37,303 nucleotides of DNA from Magnetospirillum sp. WYHS-4. Its GTDB lineage: Bacteria > Pseudomonadota > Alphaproteobacteria > Rhodospirillales > GLO-3. The translations under genes were made by a program, and so were the position numbers. Below are positions 25,634 through 33,848 of the stretch, one piece after another (position 1 is the first letter of the stretch; every line of letters begins with the position of its first letter). The DNA lies in NCBI GenBank assembly GCA_039908345.1, contig JAMOBD010000026.1, forward strand, positions 1 to 37,303, written 5' to 3'. Under the pieces are notes generated by a model. That model worked only from the letters and a program-made list of their open reading frames with translations. It had not been told where the DNA came from and did no database searches.

Positions 25634-26145
25634 AGCGGTCCTTGTGGCATCGGCTGGATGCGCTGGCCCGCCATCTGACTCCCTTCGCCCTCACCCTCTT
25701 CCTGCTGGTGGTCGAACTGGCCCCCCTGCACGTCCCCGGCTTGGCCGAGATGGCCCCCCTGCTGCCCGTGGCCGCCATATACCACTGGACCATCTATCGT
25801 CCGGACCTCATGCCGGCGGCCGCCGTCTTTCTTCTTGGACTGCTGCACGATGCCTTGACCGGCCTGCCGTTCGGCTCCAGCACCTTGGTCTTCCTAATGG
25901 TCTACGGGGCGGTTCTGTCGCAGCGCCGGTTCTTCATTGGAAAGTCGTTCGTCATCCATTGGCTTGGTTTCGCGATGGTGGGCGCGGGCGCCGTGTTCTT
26001 TCTCTGGCTGACGGTTTCGGCGCTGAACGGCGGCTTCGTCCAGGGCAGGGCCGGTCTCTTCCAGTATCTGGCGACCCTTGGTGCCTTCCCGCTGCTCTCC
26101 TGGCTCTTCCTGGGTTGGCAGCAGGCCGTTCTGAGGAACGATTGA
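25630..26145 (+). CDS. mreD: rod shape-determining protein MreD
   Basis: A 171-residue inner-membrane protein with about five hydrophobic helices and few soluble residues. The typical segment YHWTIYRPDLMP...FLLGLLHDALTGLPFGSS (residues about 45-80) is present; this R-P-D and L-x-D pattern marks MreD. It belongs to the elongasome with MreB and MreC. The ATG overlaps the mreC stop by 4 bases and the stop overlaps the mrdA start by one base (TGATG), so translation of the operon is tightly coupled. Confidence 0.93.
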   Translation: MKRSLWHRLDALARHLTPFALTLFLLVVELAPLHVPGLAEMAPLLPVAAIYHWTIYRPDLMPAAAVFLLGLLHDALTGLPFGSSTLVFLMVYGAVLSQRRFFIGKSFVIHWLGFAMVGAGAVFFLWLTVSALNGGFVQGRAGLFQYLATLGAFPLLSWLFLGWQQAVLRND

Positions 26146-28046
26146 TGCAGCGCGATACCGATCGCCAAAAGATTTTCACTCGCCGGGCCCTGATGCTGGG
26201 CGGATTTCAGGCTGCCCTGCTTTCCACCTTGATCGGCCGTATGTACTACCTGCAAGTCGTGGAATCGGCGCGCTATCGCACGCTAGCCGACGAAAACCGC
26301 ATCAATCTGCGTCTGCTGCCGCCGCCACGCGGGCGCATCGTCGACCGCTTCGGCCGCCATGTCGCGGTGAATCAGCAGAACTACCGTGTCCTTCTTGTCC
26401 CGGAGGACGTGTCCAAGAAGGACCAGGACATCGGCGACATCCTGGACGCCCTGTCCCAGATCGTCCCCATTACCGACAATGATCGGCGGCGCGTGTTCCG
26501 CGAGATCCGCCGCAAGCGCAAGTTCGTACCCGTAACGGTGCGGGAAAACCTGACCTGGGAGGAAGTGGCCCGGGTCGAAGTCAACACTCCCGACCTTCCG
26601 GGCGTTTTCATCGACGTGGGCGAGACCCGATTCTATCCCCACGGCGCCGACACGGCTCACGTCCTCGGCTACGTATCTTCTGTATCCGAAGACGAGATGA
26701 CCGGCGACCCGCTACTGGAACTGCCAGGCTTCCGCATCGGCAAGGCTGGTATCGAACGCATTCACGACCTGGCCCTGCGCGGCAAGGGCGGCAGCCTGGA
26801 GGTCGAGGTCAACGCAGTCGGCCGGGTGATCCGGGAACTGAGCCGCCATGAAGGCCAGCCCGGCGCCGAGGTCGTGCTCACCATCGATCTGGAACTGCAG
26901 AAGATGGTCAGCCGCCGACTGGAAGGCGAAAGTGCTTCGGCTGTAATCGTCGACGTGGTGACCGGCGATGTGCTGGCCATGGCTTCCACCCCCAGCTACG
27001 AGCCCAACGCCTTCAACAAGGGCCTGACCGGGGAGGAATGGAAGGCCTTGACCAAGAATCCCCATACGCCCCTGATCAACAAGTCCATCGCCGGCCAATA
27101 CGCCCCCGGCTCGACCTTCAAGATGATCGTGGCGCTGGCAGCCTTGGAAAAGGGCATCATCAACCCGAAATCCGTGTTCTACTGCAACGGCTCGACCCAG
27201 TTGGGCGATGCCGAATTCCACTGCTGGAAGAAGCATGGCCACGGTGCCCTGGACCTGCACGGCGCCATCACCCATTCCTGCGACGTTTATTTCTACGAAA
27301 CGGCCAAGCGCACCGGCATGGAACGCATTTCCGCCATGGCGCGCAAGCTGGGCCTGGGCCAGCCCTTGGGCATCGACCTGCCCGGCGAAGGCAACGGCCT
27401 GGTGCCTAGCCGCGAATGGAAGCAGGCCGCCATGAAGCAGGCCTGGACCCAGGGCGAGACCCTGATCCTCGGCATCGGCCAGGGCTACATCCTTGCCACG
27501 CCCCTGCAACTCGCGGTGATGGCGGCCCGCTTGGCGAGTAATGGCCAGGCCGTGACCCCGCACTTGACCCGCCGCGTCACTTCGGGGGATTTCGCCCAGG
27601 ACGAGGCCGTTCCCCAATTCGACTCCCTGGGCATCTCGCCCGCCCACCTGAAAGTGGTACGCGACGCCATGACGTCGGTGGTCAACGAACCGGGGGGCAC
27701 GGCCTACGGATCGCGCATCGCCCGCGAGGGGTTCGAGATGGGGGGGAAAACCGGCACCGTCCAGGTCCGCCGCATCTCCAAGGCCGAACGCGACCAGGGC
27801 GTGAAGAAGAACAAGGATTTGCCTTGGGAGGAACGGGACCACGCCCTGTTCGTCGCCTTCGCACCGGCCGACAATCCCCGCTATGCCGCGGCCGTCGTTG
27901 TCGAACACGGCGGCAGCGGCTCTCAAACGGCGGCTCCCATCGTTCGGGACATCCTGCTGGAGGCGCAAACCCGCGGCTCGGCCGGCCCCGGCATCGCCGG
28001 ACGGATCGCCGAGGATGACGGAAAGCCCGCGGGAGCCCGGGGATGA
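26145..28046 (+). CDS. mrdA: penicillin-binding protein 2 (elongation transpeptidase)
   Basis: A 633-residue class B penicillin-binding protein that cross-links peptidoglycan during elongation, working with RodA. One N-terminal membrane helix (about 18-38) is followed by the PBP dimerisation domain (about 55-230, including RGRIVDRFGR and VLGYVSSVSEDE) and the transpeptidase domain (about 260-610). Catalytic motifs are intact: Ser323 in APGSTFK (SxxK), SCD in THSCDVYFYE (SxN position) and KTG in GGKTGTVQ. ATG at 26145 is chosen because it has GAGG about 8 bases upstream and overlaps the mreD stop; the longer in-frame extension upstream runs over mreD. Its stop overlaps the rodA start. Confidence 0.97.
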   Translation: MQRDTDRQKIFTRRALMLGGFQAALLSTLIGRMYYLQVVESARYRTLADENRINLRLLPPPRGRIVDRFGRHVAVNQQNYRVLLVPEDVSKKDQDIGDILDALSQIVPITDNDRRRVFREIRRKRKFVPVTVRENLTWEEVARVEVNTPDLPGVFIDVGETRFYPHGADTAHVLGYVSSVSEDEMTGDPLLELPGFRIGKAGIERIHDLALRGKGGSLEVEVNAVGRVIRELSRHEGQPGAEVVLTIDLELQKMVSRRLEGESASAVIVDVVTGDVLAMASTPSYEPNAFNKGLTGEEWKALTKNPHTPLINKSIAGQYAPGSTFKMIVALAALEKGIINPKSVFYCNGSTQLGDAEFHCWKKHGHGALDLHGAITHSCDVYFYETAKRTGMERISAMARKLGLGQPLGIDLPGEGNGLVPSREWKQAAMKQAWTQGETLILGIGQGYILATPLQLAVMAARLASNGQAVTPHLTRRVTSGDFAQDEAVPQFDSLGISPAHLKVVRDAMTSVVNEPGGTAYGSRIAREGFEMGGKTGTVQVRRISKAERDQGVKKNKDLPWEERDHALFVAFAPADNPRYAAAVVVEHGGSGSQTAAPIVRDILLEAQTRGSAGPGIAGRIAEDDGKPAGARG

Positions 28047-29194
28047 GAATAGTGGGACTCGGCAACCGACGAGGGGAAATGTCGATCGGGCAGCGCCTCC
28101 TGCAGGTCCAGTGGCTTCTGGTCCTGCTGCTCTGCTTGGTGGCGACGGCCGGTTTCGTGATGCTGTTCTCGGCCGCCAGCGGCAAGATGGACCCCTGGTC
28201 CTCGCGCCAGATCATGCGCTTCGGAGCCAGCCTCCTTATCATGCTCGTGGTGGCGCTGACCGACGTACGCCTATGGATGAAATATGCCTATCCCTTCTAT
28301 CTGTTCAGCCTCGTTCTGTTGGTGGCGGTGGAACTGGTCGGCGTGGTGGGAATGGGCGCCCAACGCTGGATCGACCTGGGGATCATCTCCCTACAGCCTT
28401 CCGAACTGATGAAGATCGCCCTGGTGCTGGCGCTGGCGCGCTATTTCCACGGATGCAGCGTCGAGGATGTCGGACGGATCGCCTTCCTGGTACCCCCGCT
28501 CCTCATGGTGGTCATTCCTTCGGCCCTGGTTCTGCGCCAACCGGACCTTGGAACAGCCCTGATGCTGGTCTTCGTCAGCTTGGCCATATTCTTCCTGGCC
28601 GGGGTGCGCATGTGGAAGTTCTGGTTGATGGGGATCGGTGGACTGTCCGCCGCGCCGGTGGCCTGGAATTTTCTGCGCGACTACCAGAAGCAACGCATAC
28701 TCACCTTCCTTGATCCCGAACGCGATCCGCTAGGCGCCGGCTACCACATCATCCAGTCGAAGATCGCCCTGGGCTCGGGCGGCGTGTTCGGCAAGGGGTT
28801 TCTACAGGGCAGCCAAGCCCATTTGAACTTCCTGCCCGAGAAGCAGACCGATTTCATCTTCACCATGCTGGCCGAGGAGTTCGGCATGGCGGGCGGAGTG
28901 GCCCTGGTCGGTCTCTACAGCCTGATCGTCGCCTACGGCTTCGCCATCGCCATCCGATGCCGCAGCCAGTTCACCCGGTTGGTGACGTTGGGCGTGACCA
29001 CGACCTTCTTTCTCTACGTCTTCATCAACATCGCCATGGTGATGGGCCTGATTCCGGTGGTGGGCGTGCCCTTGCCGCTGATTTCCTACGGCGGGACGGC
29101 GATGATGACCCTGATGCTGGGCTTCGGTTTCGTCTTGGGCGCCTACGTGAACCGGGACGTGACCATCAGCCGCCGCGGCGGCCTGGACGGATGA
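28043..29194 (+). CDS. rodA: peptidoglycan glycosyltransferase RodA (SEDS family)
   Basis: A 383-residue polytopic SEDS protein with about ten membrane helices, which polymerises lipid II in the elongasome together with PBP2. Typical motifs are GAQRWIDLG, LQPSELMKIALVLALA, RQPDLGTAL, GSGGVFGKGF and FLPEKQTDFIFTMLAEEFG, the last holding the conserved catalytic Asp. VPLPLISYGGTAM lies near the end. An ATG at 28043 overlaps the mrdA stop (ATGA); a second ATG at codon 13 would also keep the first helix. No clear intrinsic terminator follows, only a seven-T run at 29235-29241. Confidence 0.96.
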   Translation: MRIVGLGNRRGEMSIGQRLLQVQWLLVLLLCLVATAGFVMLFSAASGKMDPWSSRQIMRFGASLLIMLVVALTDVRLWMKYAYPFYLFSLVLLVAVELVGVVGMGAQRWIDLGIISLQPSELMKIALVLALARYFHGCSVEDVGRIAFLVPPLLMVVIPSALVLRQPDLGTALMLVFVSLAIFFLAGVRMWKFWLMGIGGLSAAPVAWNFLRDYQKQRILTFLDPERDPLGAGYHIIQSKIALGSGGVFGKGFLQGSQAHLNFLPEKQTDFIFTMLAEEFGMAGGVALVGLYSLIVAYGFAIAIRCRSQFTRLVTLGVTTTFFLYVFINIAMVMGLIPVVGVPLPLISYGGTAMMTLMLGFGFVLGAYVNRDVTISRRGGLDG

Positions 29195-29239
29195 TGCCGA
29201 GAATCGCGTTGACGTAAATTCCGATCCCCGATGGTTTTT

Positions 29240-29269
29240 TTGTCGTCATTTGCCGTGGTTCCGTATACT
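29240..29269 (+). promoter_or_regulatory. candidate promoter of the small membrane-protein gene
   Basis: TTGTCG (29240-29245) and TATACT (29264-29269) are spaced by 18 bases; the -10 box is close to consensus. Transcription would start near 29276, giving a leader of about 146 bases before the start at 29422. Confidence 0.4.
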
Positions 29270-29306
29270 GTTCTTTAGGTATTTGTGGCCGATATTACAT
29301 TTTGGA

Positions 29307-29348
29307 ATTCGGTCGACATCCTATCATCCATGCTAAAGTCGGCCGAAT
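29307..29348 (+). promoter_or_regulatory. leader hairpin before the small membrane-protein gene
   Basis: ATTCGGTCGAC (29307-29317) pairs with GTCGGCCGAAT (29338-29348) over 11 bp with a single G-U wobble, closing a 20-base loop. It lies in the predicted transcribed leader, 73 bases before the start codon. It may be a regulatory or stabilising structure. Confidence 0.35.
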
Positions 29349-29421
29349 GGGCGAGTGGGCTGGGAACGGGAGGCTTGCCGTCAAAGGCGATGGCGGTCTT
29401 CGGTGTGACGGGGTTGAGAGA

Positions 29422-29913
29422 ATGGGTTTCTTCGAACAGATCTTGACGCTGTTCGGATTCACGAAGCATCAGTCGTTCGTGGCCGCCGTATGCATGGTAA
29501 TCCTGCTCAGCAATCTCTTCGGGGGATTGCTGCGCAATATCCTTCTTGCCTTCGGCGGACCGATAAAGCCACGCACCTTCACCGAGACCCTGGGCTTCCG
29601 CATGGCCTTGGCGTCCGAGGCGATGCTGGTTCTTTTTGCCACCTATTACCATGCGATGCTGATCAGCTATGTGACCGCCGTCCACGTGGTCTTCTGGATG
29701 TTCACACTGCTGGCTTCTCCGGTGCTCGCCTATATCGGCGCGCAAGTCACTTTTCTCGTTTTCCAGAAGCGGATCGAAGACCGCATCAAGGCCTACATCG
29801 TCTGGGACCGCAACATGAAGAGCCTGCGATTGGCCGAACGCGAGGCAGCCAAGCAGGCTAAGGCTAATCCCCCGAAGCGCCCGGCCCGCAGCTTCGCCCC
29901 GGGCCGCAAATAG
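29422..29913 (+). CDS. unknown small inner-membrane protein
   Basis: A 163-residue protein from ATG 29422 (weak ribosome site GAGAGA); earlier in-frame codons are mostly polar and lack a ribosome site. Three or four hydrophobic helices are visible at about residues 16-44, 58-80 and 82-115. A charged helical C-terminus follows (KRIEDRIKAYIVWDRNMK, then a Lys/Ala/Pro-rich tail). The short N-terminal stretch MGFFEQILTLFGF looks amphipathic. I recognise no family. It stands between rodA and the convergent holC, 4 bases from the holC stop, and has its own candidate promoter, so it need not belong to the mre operon. Confidence 0.7.
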   Translation: MGFFEQILTLFGFTKHQSFVAAVCMVILLSNLFGGLLRNILLAFGGPIKPRTFTETLGFRMALASEAMLVLFATYYHAMLISYVTAVHVVFWMFTLLASPVLAYIGAQVTFLVFQKRIEDRIKAYIVWDRNMKSLRLAEREAAKQAKANPPKRPARSFAPGRK

Positions 29914-29917
29914 GGAT

Positions 29918-30367
29918 CTACCCCTTCTTTTCCCAACCGCCGCTTTCCGTCTGCTGCCAATAGGTCAGGTCGTGGCCGGCTGCCTTGCATGCCTTCCAGC
30001 GCTCCCGTGCAGACAGAACCGTCTCCTCGTCGTTGCCGTCGAACAAGTCGAAGCAACGTTCGAACTCGCCGACACGGGGCGAGTCCGCCCCATCGGTGAG
30101 GAAAAGGTATGTGGCGCCGTTGGGATTCTCGTCTTCGCAGGTCAACCAGATGGGCTGGGCTTGCGGGCTACCGTCCTTGATGCCCCCGTGAGGCAGCCAC
30201 GAATCCGGATCGTAGGTCCAGAGCAAGGTATTCAGCGCCTCCACCCGTTCCGGCGAGCCGGCCATCACCAGGCCGCGCTTGCCCGAAGCCAGCGTCTTTT
30301 CCAACAGCTTGGGCAGGGCCTGTTCCAGCGGCCAGCGCTTCAGGTGGTAGAAGGCGACAGCGGTCAC
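29918..30367 (-). CDS. holC: DNA polymerase III chi subunit
   Basis: A 149-residue cytoplasmic protein. Chi links the clamp-loader complex to single-strand-binding protein at the replication fork. The features of the family are an N-terminal FYHL motif, LLEKTLASGKRGLVMAGSPERVEALNTLLWTYDPDSWLPHG (HolC core, about residues 19-62) and FERCFDLFDGNDEETVLSARERW later. The start is a GTG with a G-rich ribosome site. It lies 12 bases after pepA on the same strand, an arrangement found in many proteobacteria, including E. coli, which supports both calls. Confidence 0.93.
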   Translation of the reverse strand: MTAVAFYHLKRWPLEQALPKLLEKTLASGKRGLVMAGSPERVEALNTLLWTYDPDSWLPHGGIKDGSPQAQPIWLTCEDENPNGATYLFLTDGADSPRVGEFERCFDLFDGNDEETVLSARERWKACKAAGHDLTYWQQTESGGWEKKG

Positions 30368-30379
30368 CGCCCCCCTCCC

Positions 30380-31951
30380 CTACTTGGCCTCGTAATGGTC
30401 GGCGATCAGACGATCAAGGAGCCGCACGCCGAAGCCCGCGGCCCCCTTGGGAACCACCGGACGGTCCTTGTTGGTCCAGGCGGTGCCCGCGATATCCAGA
30501 TGGGCCCAAGGCACGTCGCCGACGAACCGCTTGAGAAACTGGGCCGCGGTGATGCTCCCCGCCGAACGGCCGCCGCTGATGTTTTTCATGTCGGCGATGT
30601 CGGACTTCAGCATCTTGTCGTATTCCTCGCCCAAGGGCAGGCGCCAGAGGCGCTCGTCCACGGCCCGGCCGGCAGCGATCAAATGGTCGGCCAGCTTGTC
30701 GTCGCTGGCGAAAAGGCCGGCCATCTCGTGGCCCAAGGCGATGACCATGGCGCCCGTCAATGTTGCCAGGTCGACCATGAAGCGGGGCGCGAAGCGATCC
30801 TTGCAGTACCAGAGCGCATCGGCCAGCACCAGACGCCCTTCCGCGTCGGTGTTCAGCACCTCGATGGTCTGGCCGGACATCGACGTCACCACGTCGCCCG
30901 GACGCTGCGCGTTGCCGGATGGCATGTTCTCGACCAAACCGATGATGCCCACCACGTTCACCCGCGCCTTGCGGCCCGCCAATGCCTTCATCAACCCGAT
31001 CACCGCGCCGGCGCCGGCCATATCCCATTTCATCTCCTCCATGCCGGCGGAAGGCTTGATGGAAATGCCCCCGGTGTCGAAGGTGACGCCCTTGCCGACG
31101 AAAGCCAGAGGTGCCCGCGGGTCCTGGGCGGCGCCCTCCTCCGCCTTCACCTTCCTGCGGCCTTTGGCTTTACCAAGCGCGGCCACCGGCTTGCCGGCGC
31201 CCCACCATTGCATGGCGACCAGACGGGGCTCGTTGACGCTGCCCTGGCCGACGCCAAGCAACGAGCCCATACCGAGCTTGCGCATGTCCTTGGCATCGAG
31301 AATATCGACTTCGACACCCAACGGTTCCAACTCGTCGCGGGCCTGCTTGGCCATCGCTTCCGGATAGAGGACGTTTGCCGGCTCCGAGACCAAGTCGCGG
31401 GTCAGGAAGACACCATCCGCCACCTTGTCCAGCGGCGCGAAGAGACGGCGCGCCTCTTCCGGATCGGCCACCAGGAATTTCACGGTCCGAAGCGTCGGCA
31501 TATCGTCCTTCTTGCGCTTCGTGAAGTACTTGTCGAAGCTGTAGGAGCGCAGCCGGAGGCCCAGTGCCATTTCGGCCGCCATGGCGGCAGGGGAAAGCTT
31601 GCAGCCAGGCAAGGAGTCGACCAGCACGGCGGCAGTCGTCGCTCCCTTGGCGGCCGCCAGGGCGATGTAGATTTGCCCGCCCAAAGCCTGCAAGGTCCCT
31701 GCATCCAGCTTGCGCGCCGGTCCCATGCCCAATCCGACCGCTCGGTCCAGCTTGGTGCCGCCCGGCGCCGGCAGGGATAGGATCTGGTCCTTCTCCCCCT
31801 TGAAATGGGCAGCCTTGGCGGCCCTGAGAAACCCTCCGTCCATGGCCTTGTCGAGAGCTGCGGCGGAAGGAGTCGCCTTGCCTCCCGACAGGACCCCCAC
31901 CACCGCCACGCCCGTAGCGGGCAGGCCCGACTCGCCGAACTGGATCTTCAT
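30380..31951 (-). CDS. pepA: leucyl aminopeptidase (M17)
   Basis: A 523-residue two-domain metallopeptidase. The N-terminal macro-like domain (about 1-170) is followed by the catalytic M17 domain. The signature [14 protein letters not shown] and the metal and lysine site [11 protein letters not shown] are intact, as are [10 protein letters not shown] and [14 protein letters not shown] at 31951 is chosen because GGGAG lies 8 bases upstream; the longer in-frame start lacks a ribosome site. Odd feature: about 20 Lys/Arg/Ala/Glu-rich residues ([14 protein letters not shown]) stand just before the catalytic VGKG, where other M17 enzymes have a short turn. Cytosolic peptide turnover is the likely role; PepA homologues can also bind DNA. 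Confidence 0.95.
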   Translation of the reverse strand: MKIQFGESGLPATGVAVVGVLSGGKATPSAAALDKAMDGGFLRAAKAAHFKGEKDQILSLPAPGGTKLDRAVGLGMGPARKLDAGTLQALGGQIYIALAAAKGATTAAVLVDSLPGCKLSPAAMAAEMALGLRLRSYSFDKYFTKRKKDDMPTLRTVKFLVADPEEARRLFAPLDKVADGVFLTRDLVSEPANVLYPEAMAKQARDELEPLGVEVDILDAKDMRKLGMGSLLGVGQGSVNEPRLVAMQWWGAGKPVAALGKAKGRRKVKAEEGAAQDPRAPLAFVGKGVTFDTGGISIKPSAGMEEMKWDMAGAGAVIGLMKALAGRKARVNVVGIIGLVENMPSGNAQRPGDVVTSMSGQTIEVLNTDAEGRLVLADALWYCKDRFAPRFMVDLATLTGAMVIALGHEMAGLFASDDKLADHLIAAGRAVDERLWRLPLGEEYDKMLKSDIADMKNISGGRSAGSITAAQFLKRFVGDVPWAHLDIAGTAWTNKDRPVVPKGAAGFGVRLLDRLIADHYEAK

Positions 31952-31970
31952 CGTGGCATCTCCCTTGGTA

Positions 31971-32987
31971 TCAGTTTTCGCCATCGGCCGGCAGAGCCGT
32001 GTCGACGGGTATTTCGTCCAAAGCCAGATCGGTGCGCCGTCCGCCGTCCATCAGCCAGAACACGCCCCCCGGCAAGGCCGTCACCATGGCGCTCAGGCCG
32101 AACAGGATGGACAAGACCAGGGCGCTTTCCGCCGGCACCCCGACCAATCCCAGGGTTCCCACCATGGCGCCTTCGCGCACACCCCAACCGCCGATGGAAA
32201 TGGGCAGGGTGGTAATCAAGATGACCAAGGGAATCAGGATCAGGCAGTCGACGACCGAAATGTCGATCGCCAGGGCGCGGGCCAGCACCCAGACCGCCAC
32301 CGAGATGTTGACGTGGCCGATGGCGCTGAAGAACAGCGAGCGAGCCGCATGACGCGGTACGAGGAACAGGCGCCGCGTATCGGTCGCCAGGTAGGCCAAG
32401 CCGCGAACGATCTTCCAGCGCCGCAGCGACTCGGGCATGCGATCGAGCATCATCAGGACACCCAGGCCGGCCAGGGCACCCAGAGACAACAGCGGAAACA
32501 GCCATTCCGCCGCGCCCAGATCGACCTTGGCCAGCAGCAGGGGCTGCAGGCCGACCACCAGGAAGACCAGAGCCACCACCGTGGACACTCGGTCCAGCAT
32601 GACGCCGTTGATGGCGGCGCTGAGCGACAGGCCGTCATGGCGCGCCTTGTACATCCGCACCGCGTCGCCACCCACGGCGGAAGGCAATGTCTGGTTGAAG
32701 AAGGCGCCGATGTAGCAGAGCACGAAGCTGCGCCAGAAGGACAGAGGCTCGCCGATGGCCGCCAGCGCTGCGTTCCAACGCCAACCGCCGATCGCCGACT
32801 GGAAAAGGAACAGGGCCAAGGTCCCCAGCCCCAGCCAGGGATCAAGGCCGCGCGCCCGCTGGTAGGCCGCACCGACATCGACGTTGCGGAACAAATACCA
32901 GATGAGCAGGCCCGAGAGCAGGACCTTGAGGGAAATGGCGATCCACTTCTTGGACATGGCGGATCGGAGGTTTAGCAGGTTCGGCAC
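31971..32987 (-). CDS. UPF0104 / LPG-synthase-TM-like membrane protein
   Basis: A 338-residue protein with about eight membrane helices. The pattern [33 protein letters not shown], and [15 protein letters not shown] is that of the flippase-like family that includes the membrane domain of lysylphosphatidylglycerol synthase (MprF) and several uncharacterised inner-membrane proteins. The catalytic cytoplasmic domain of MprF is absent, so lysine transfer is not expected; lipid translocation is the family inference. The GTG at 32987 has GGAG nine bases upstream; the ATG at 32957 has no ribosome site. It precedes pepA by 19 bases on the same strand. Confidence 0.85.
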   Translation of the reverse strand: MPNLLNLRSAMSKKWIAISLKVLLSGLLIWYLFRNVDVGAAYQRARGLDPWLGLGTLALFLFQSAIGGWRWNAALAAIGEPLSFWRSFVLCYIGAFFNQTLPSAVGGDAVRMYKARHDGLSLSAAINGVMLDRVSTVVALVFLVVGLQPLLLAKVDLGAAEWLFPLLSLGALAGLGVLMMLDRMPESLRRWKIVRGLAYLATDTRRLFLVPRHAARSLFFSAIGHVNISVAVWVLARALAIDISVVDCLILIPLVILITTLPISIGGWGVREGAMVGTLGLVGVPAESALVLSILFGLSAMVTALPGGVFWLMDGGRRTDLALDEIPVDTALPADGEN

Positions 32988-33017
32988 GGCCTGTCACTCC
33001 GCCGCCGCGGGAAAAGC

Positions 33018-33041
33018 GAAGGGGGCCGCGGGGCCCCCTTC
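33018..33041 (-). terminator. intrinsic terminator after the thioredoxin gene
   Basis: GAAGGGGGCC (33018-33027) and GGCCCCCTTC (33032-33041) form a perfect 10-bp stem with a 4-base loop. On the minus strand it is followed by GCTTTTCCC, a short T-run, as expected for termination of the thioredoxin transcript about 30 bases after its stop. Confidence 0.8.
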
Positions 33042-33072
33042 CTCGAACGTCCGTGTGGAGCCTGCGCCCGCC

Positions 33073-33519
33073 TCAGCCGCAACCGCCCTTGCCGCCGCCA
33101 CCGCAGCCGCAGCCGCCGTGGCTGTGGCCATGGTCGTCGCCGTGGTCATGGGCGTGCTCGGACTCCTGCTTGGCGATCTCGGCATGGATGGAGGCCATGT
33201 CGAGTTCCTTCACCTTGCCGATCAGGTCTTCGAGCGCGGTCTCGGGCAGGGCGCCGGGTTGCAGGAGCAGCAGCACCTTCTCGCGAAACACCGCCACGGT
33301 GGGAATGGAGCGAATGCCGAACTGGGCTGCGATGCCGGTCTCGGCCTCGGTATCGCACTTGGCGAAGACCACGTCGGAATGCTTCTCCGAGGCCTTCTCG
33401 AAGATCGGCCCGAACATCTTGCAGGGACCGCACCAGTCGGCCCAGAAGTCGATCAGCACGATGTTGCTCTTGGAAATCAGGTCGTCGATGTTATCCATGG
33501 TCAGAGCGACGGTCGCCAT
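33073..33519 (-). CDS. thioredoxin with His/Cys/Gly-rich C-terminal tail
   Basis: A 148-residue protein. Residues 1-115 form a thioredoxin fold with the redox site Trp-Cys30-Gly-Pro-Cys33 (FWADWCGPCK) and the cis-proline loop SIPT (71-74), so it should reduce disulphides in the cytoplasm. ATG at 33519 has AGGAGG 8 bases upstream. The unusual part is residues 121-148: six His (122, 124, 126, 130, 132, 134) alternating with Asp/Gly, then Cys137, Cys139 and Cys147 among glycines. This tail resembles metal-binding tails of nickel or zinc chaperones, suggesting metal storage, delivery or sensing; this is inference. It lacks a signal peptide. It is monocistronic, with its own terminator, downstream of tRNA-His. 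Confidence 0.92.
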   Translation of the reverse strand: MATVALTMDNIDDLISKSNIVLIDFWADWCGPCKMFGPIFEKASEKHSDVVFAKCDTEAETGIAAQFGIRSIPTVAVFREKVLLLLQPGALPETALEDLIGKVKELDMASIHAEIAKQESEHAHDHGDDHGHSHGGCGCGGGGKGGCG

Positions 33520-33656
33520 GACGGTATCCTCCTGAGGTTGCCCCTTCCGGACGCGCCGGAGCCAGAGGGGCGCGGTTCCGCATGCATGAGCCACCGAGGG
33601 AGCGGAAAGGGCGTCGGAAACGAAAAGACCCGCGCGGTTCGGCGACCTGTGTCGAA

Positions 33657-33734
33657 TGGGGTGGCTGATGGGATTCGAACCCACGACCCCTAGAACCACA
33701 ATCTAGTGCTCTAACCAACTGAGCTACAGCCACC
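33657..33734 (-). tRNA. tRNA-His (GTG anticodon)
   Basis: Read on the minus strand, the sequence folds as a cloverleaf: acceptor GTGGCTG/CAGCCAC, D-arm GCTCAGTTGGTTAGAGC, anticodon stem CTAGA/TCTAG with loop holding GTG, and T-arm with GGTTCGAATCC. The extra G at -1 (33734) opposite C73 (33660) is the histidine identity feature. The CCA end is encoded (33657-33659). Confidence 0.97.
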
Positions 33735-33848
33735 GCAGCGGCGGACTGTGTACTCCGCCCCCCTTCCCCCCGTCAAGCGCCACGCGGCCTTGTCGCCGCA
33801 ATGGCCATCCCCTAGACTGGCAGGGAACGGCAAGACGAAGGGCGGGAC

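Noticed and set aside
25572-26144. N-terminal extension of mrdA
   Set aside because: It runs across mreD in another frame; the coupled ATG at 26145 has a ribosome site.
29221-29241. terminator after rodA
   Set aside because: A seven-T run is present but only a 4-bp bulged stem precedes it, too weak to call.
29422-29913. identification as MamF/MmsF-like magnetosome membrane protein
   Set aside because: Three-helix layout is superficially similar, but I see no matching motif.
33060-33170. short GCC/CCG/CAG-rich repeat tract
   Set aside because: It is simply the codons of the His/Gly/Cys tail of the thioredoxin.
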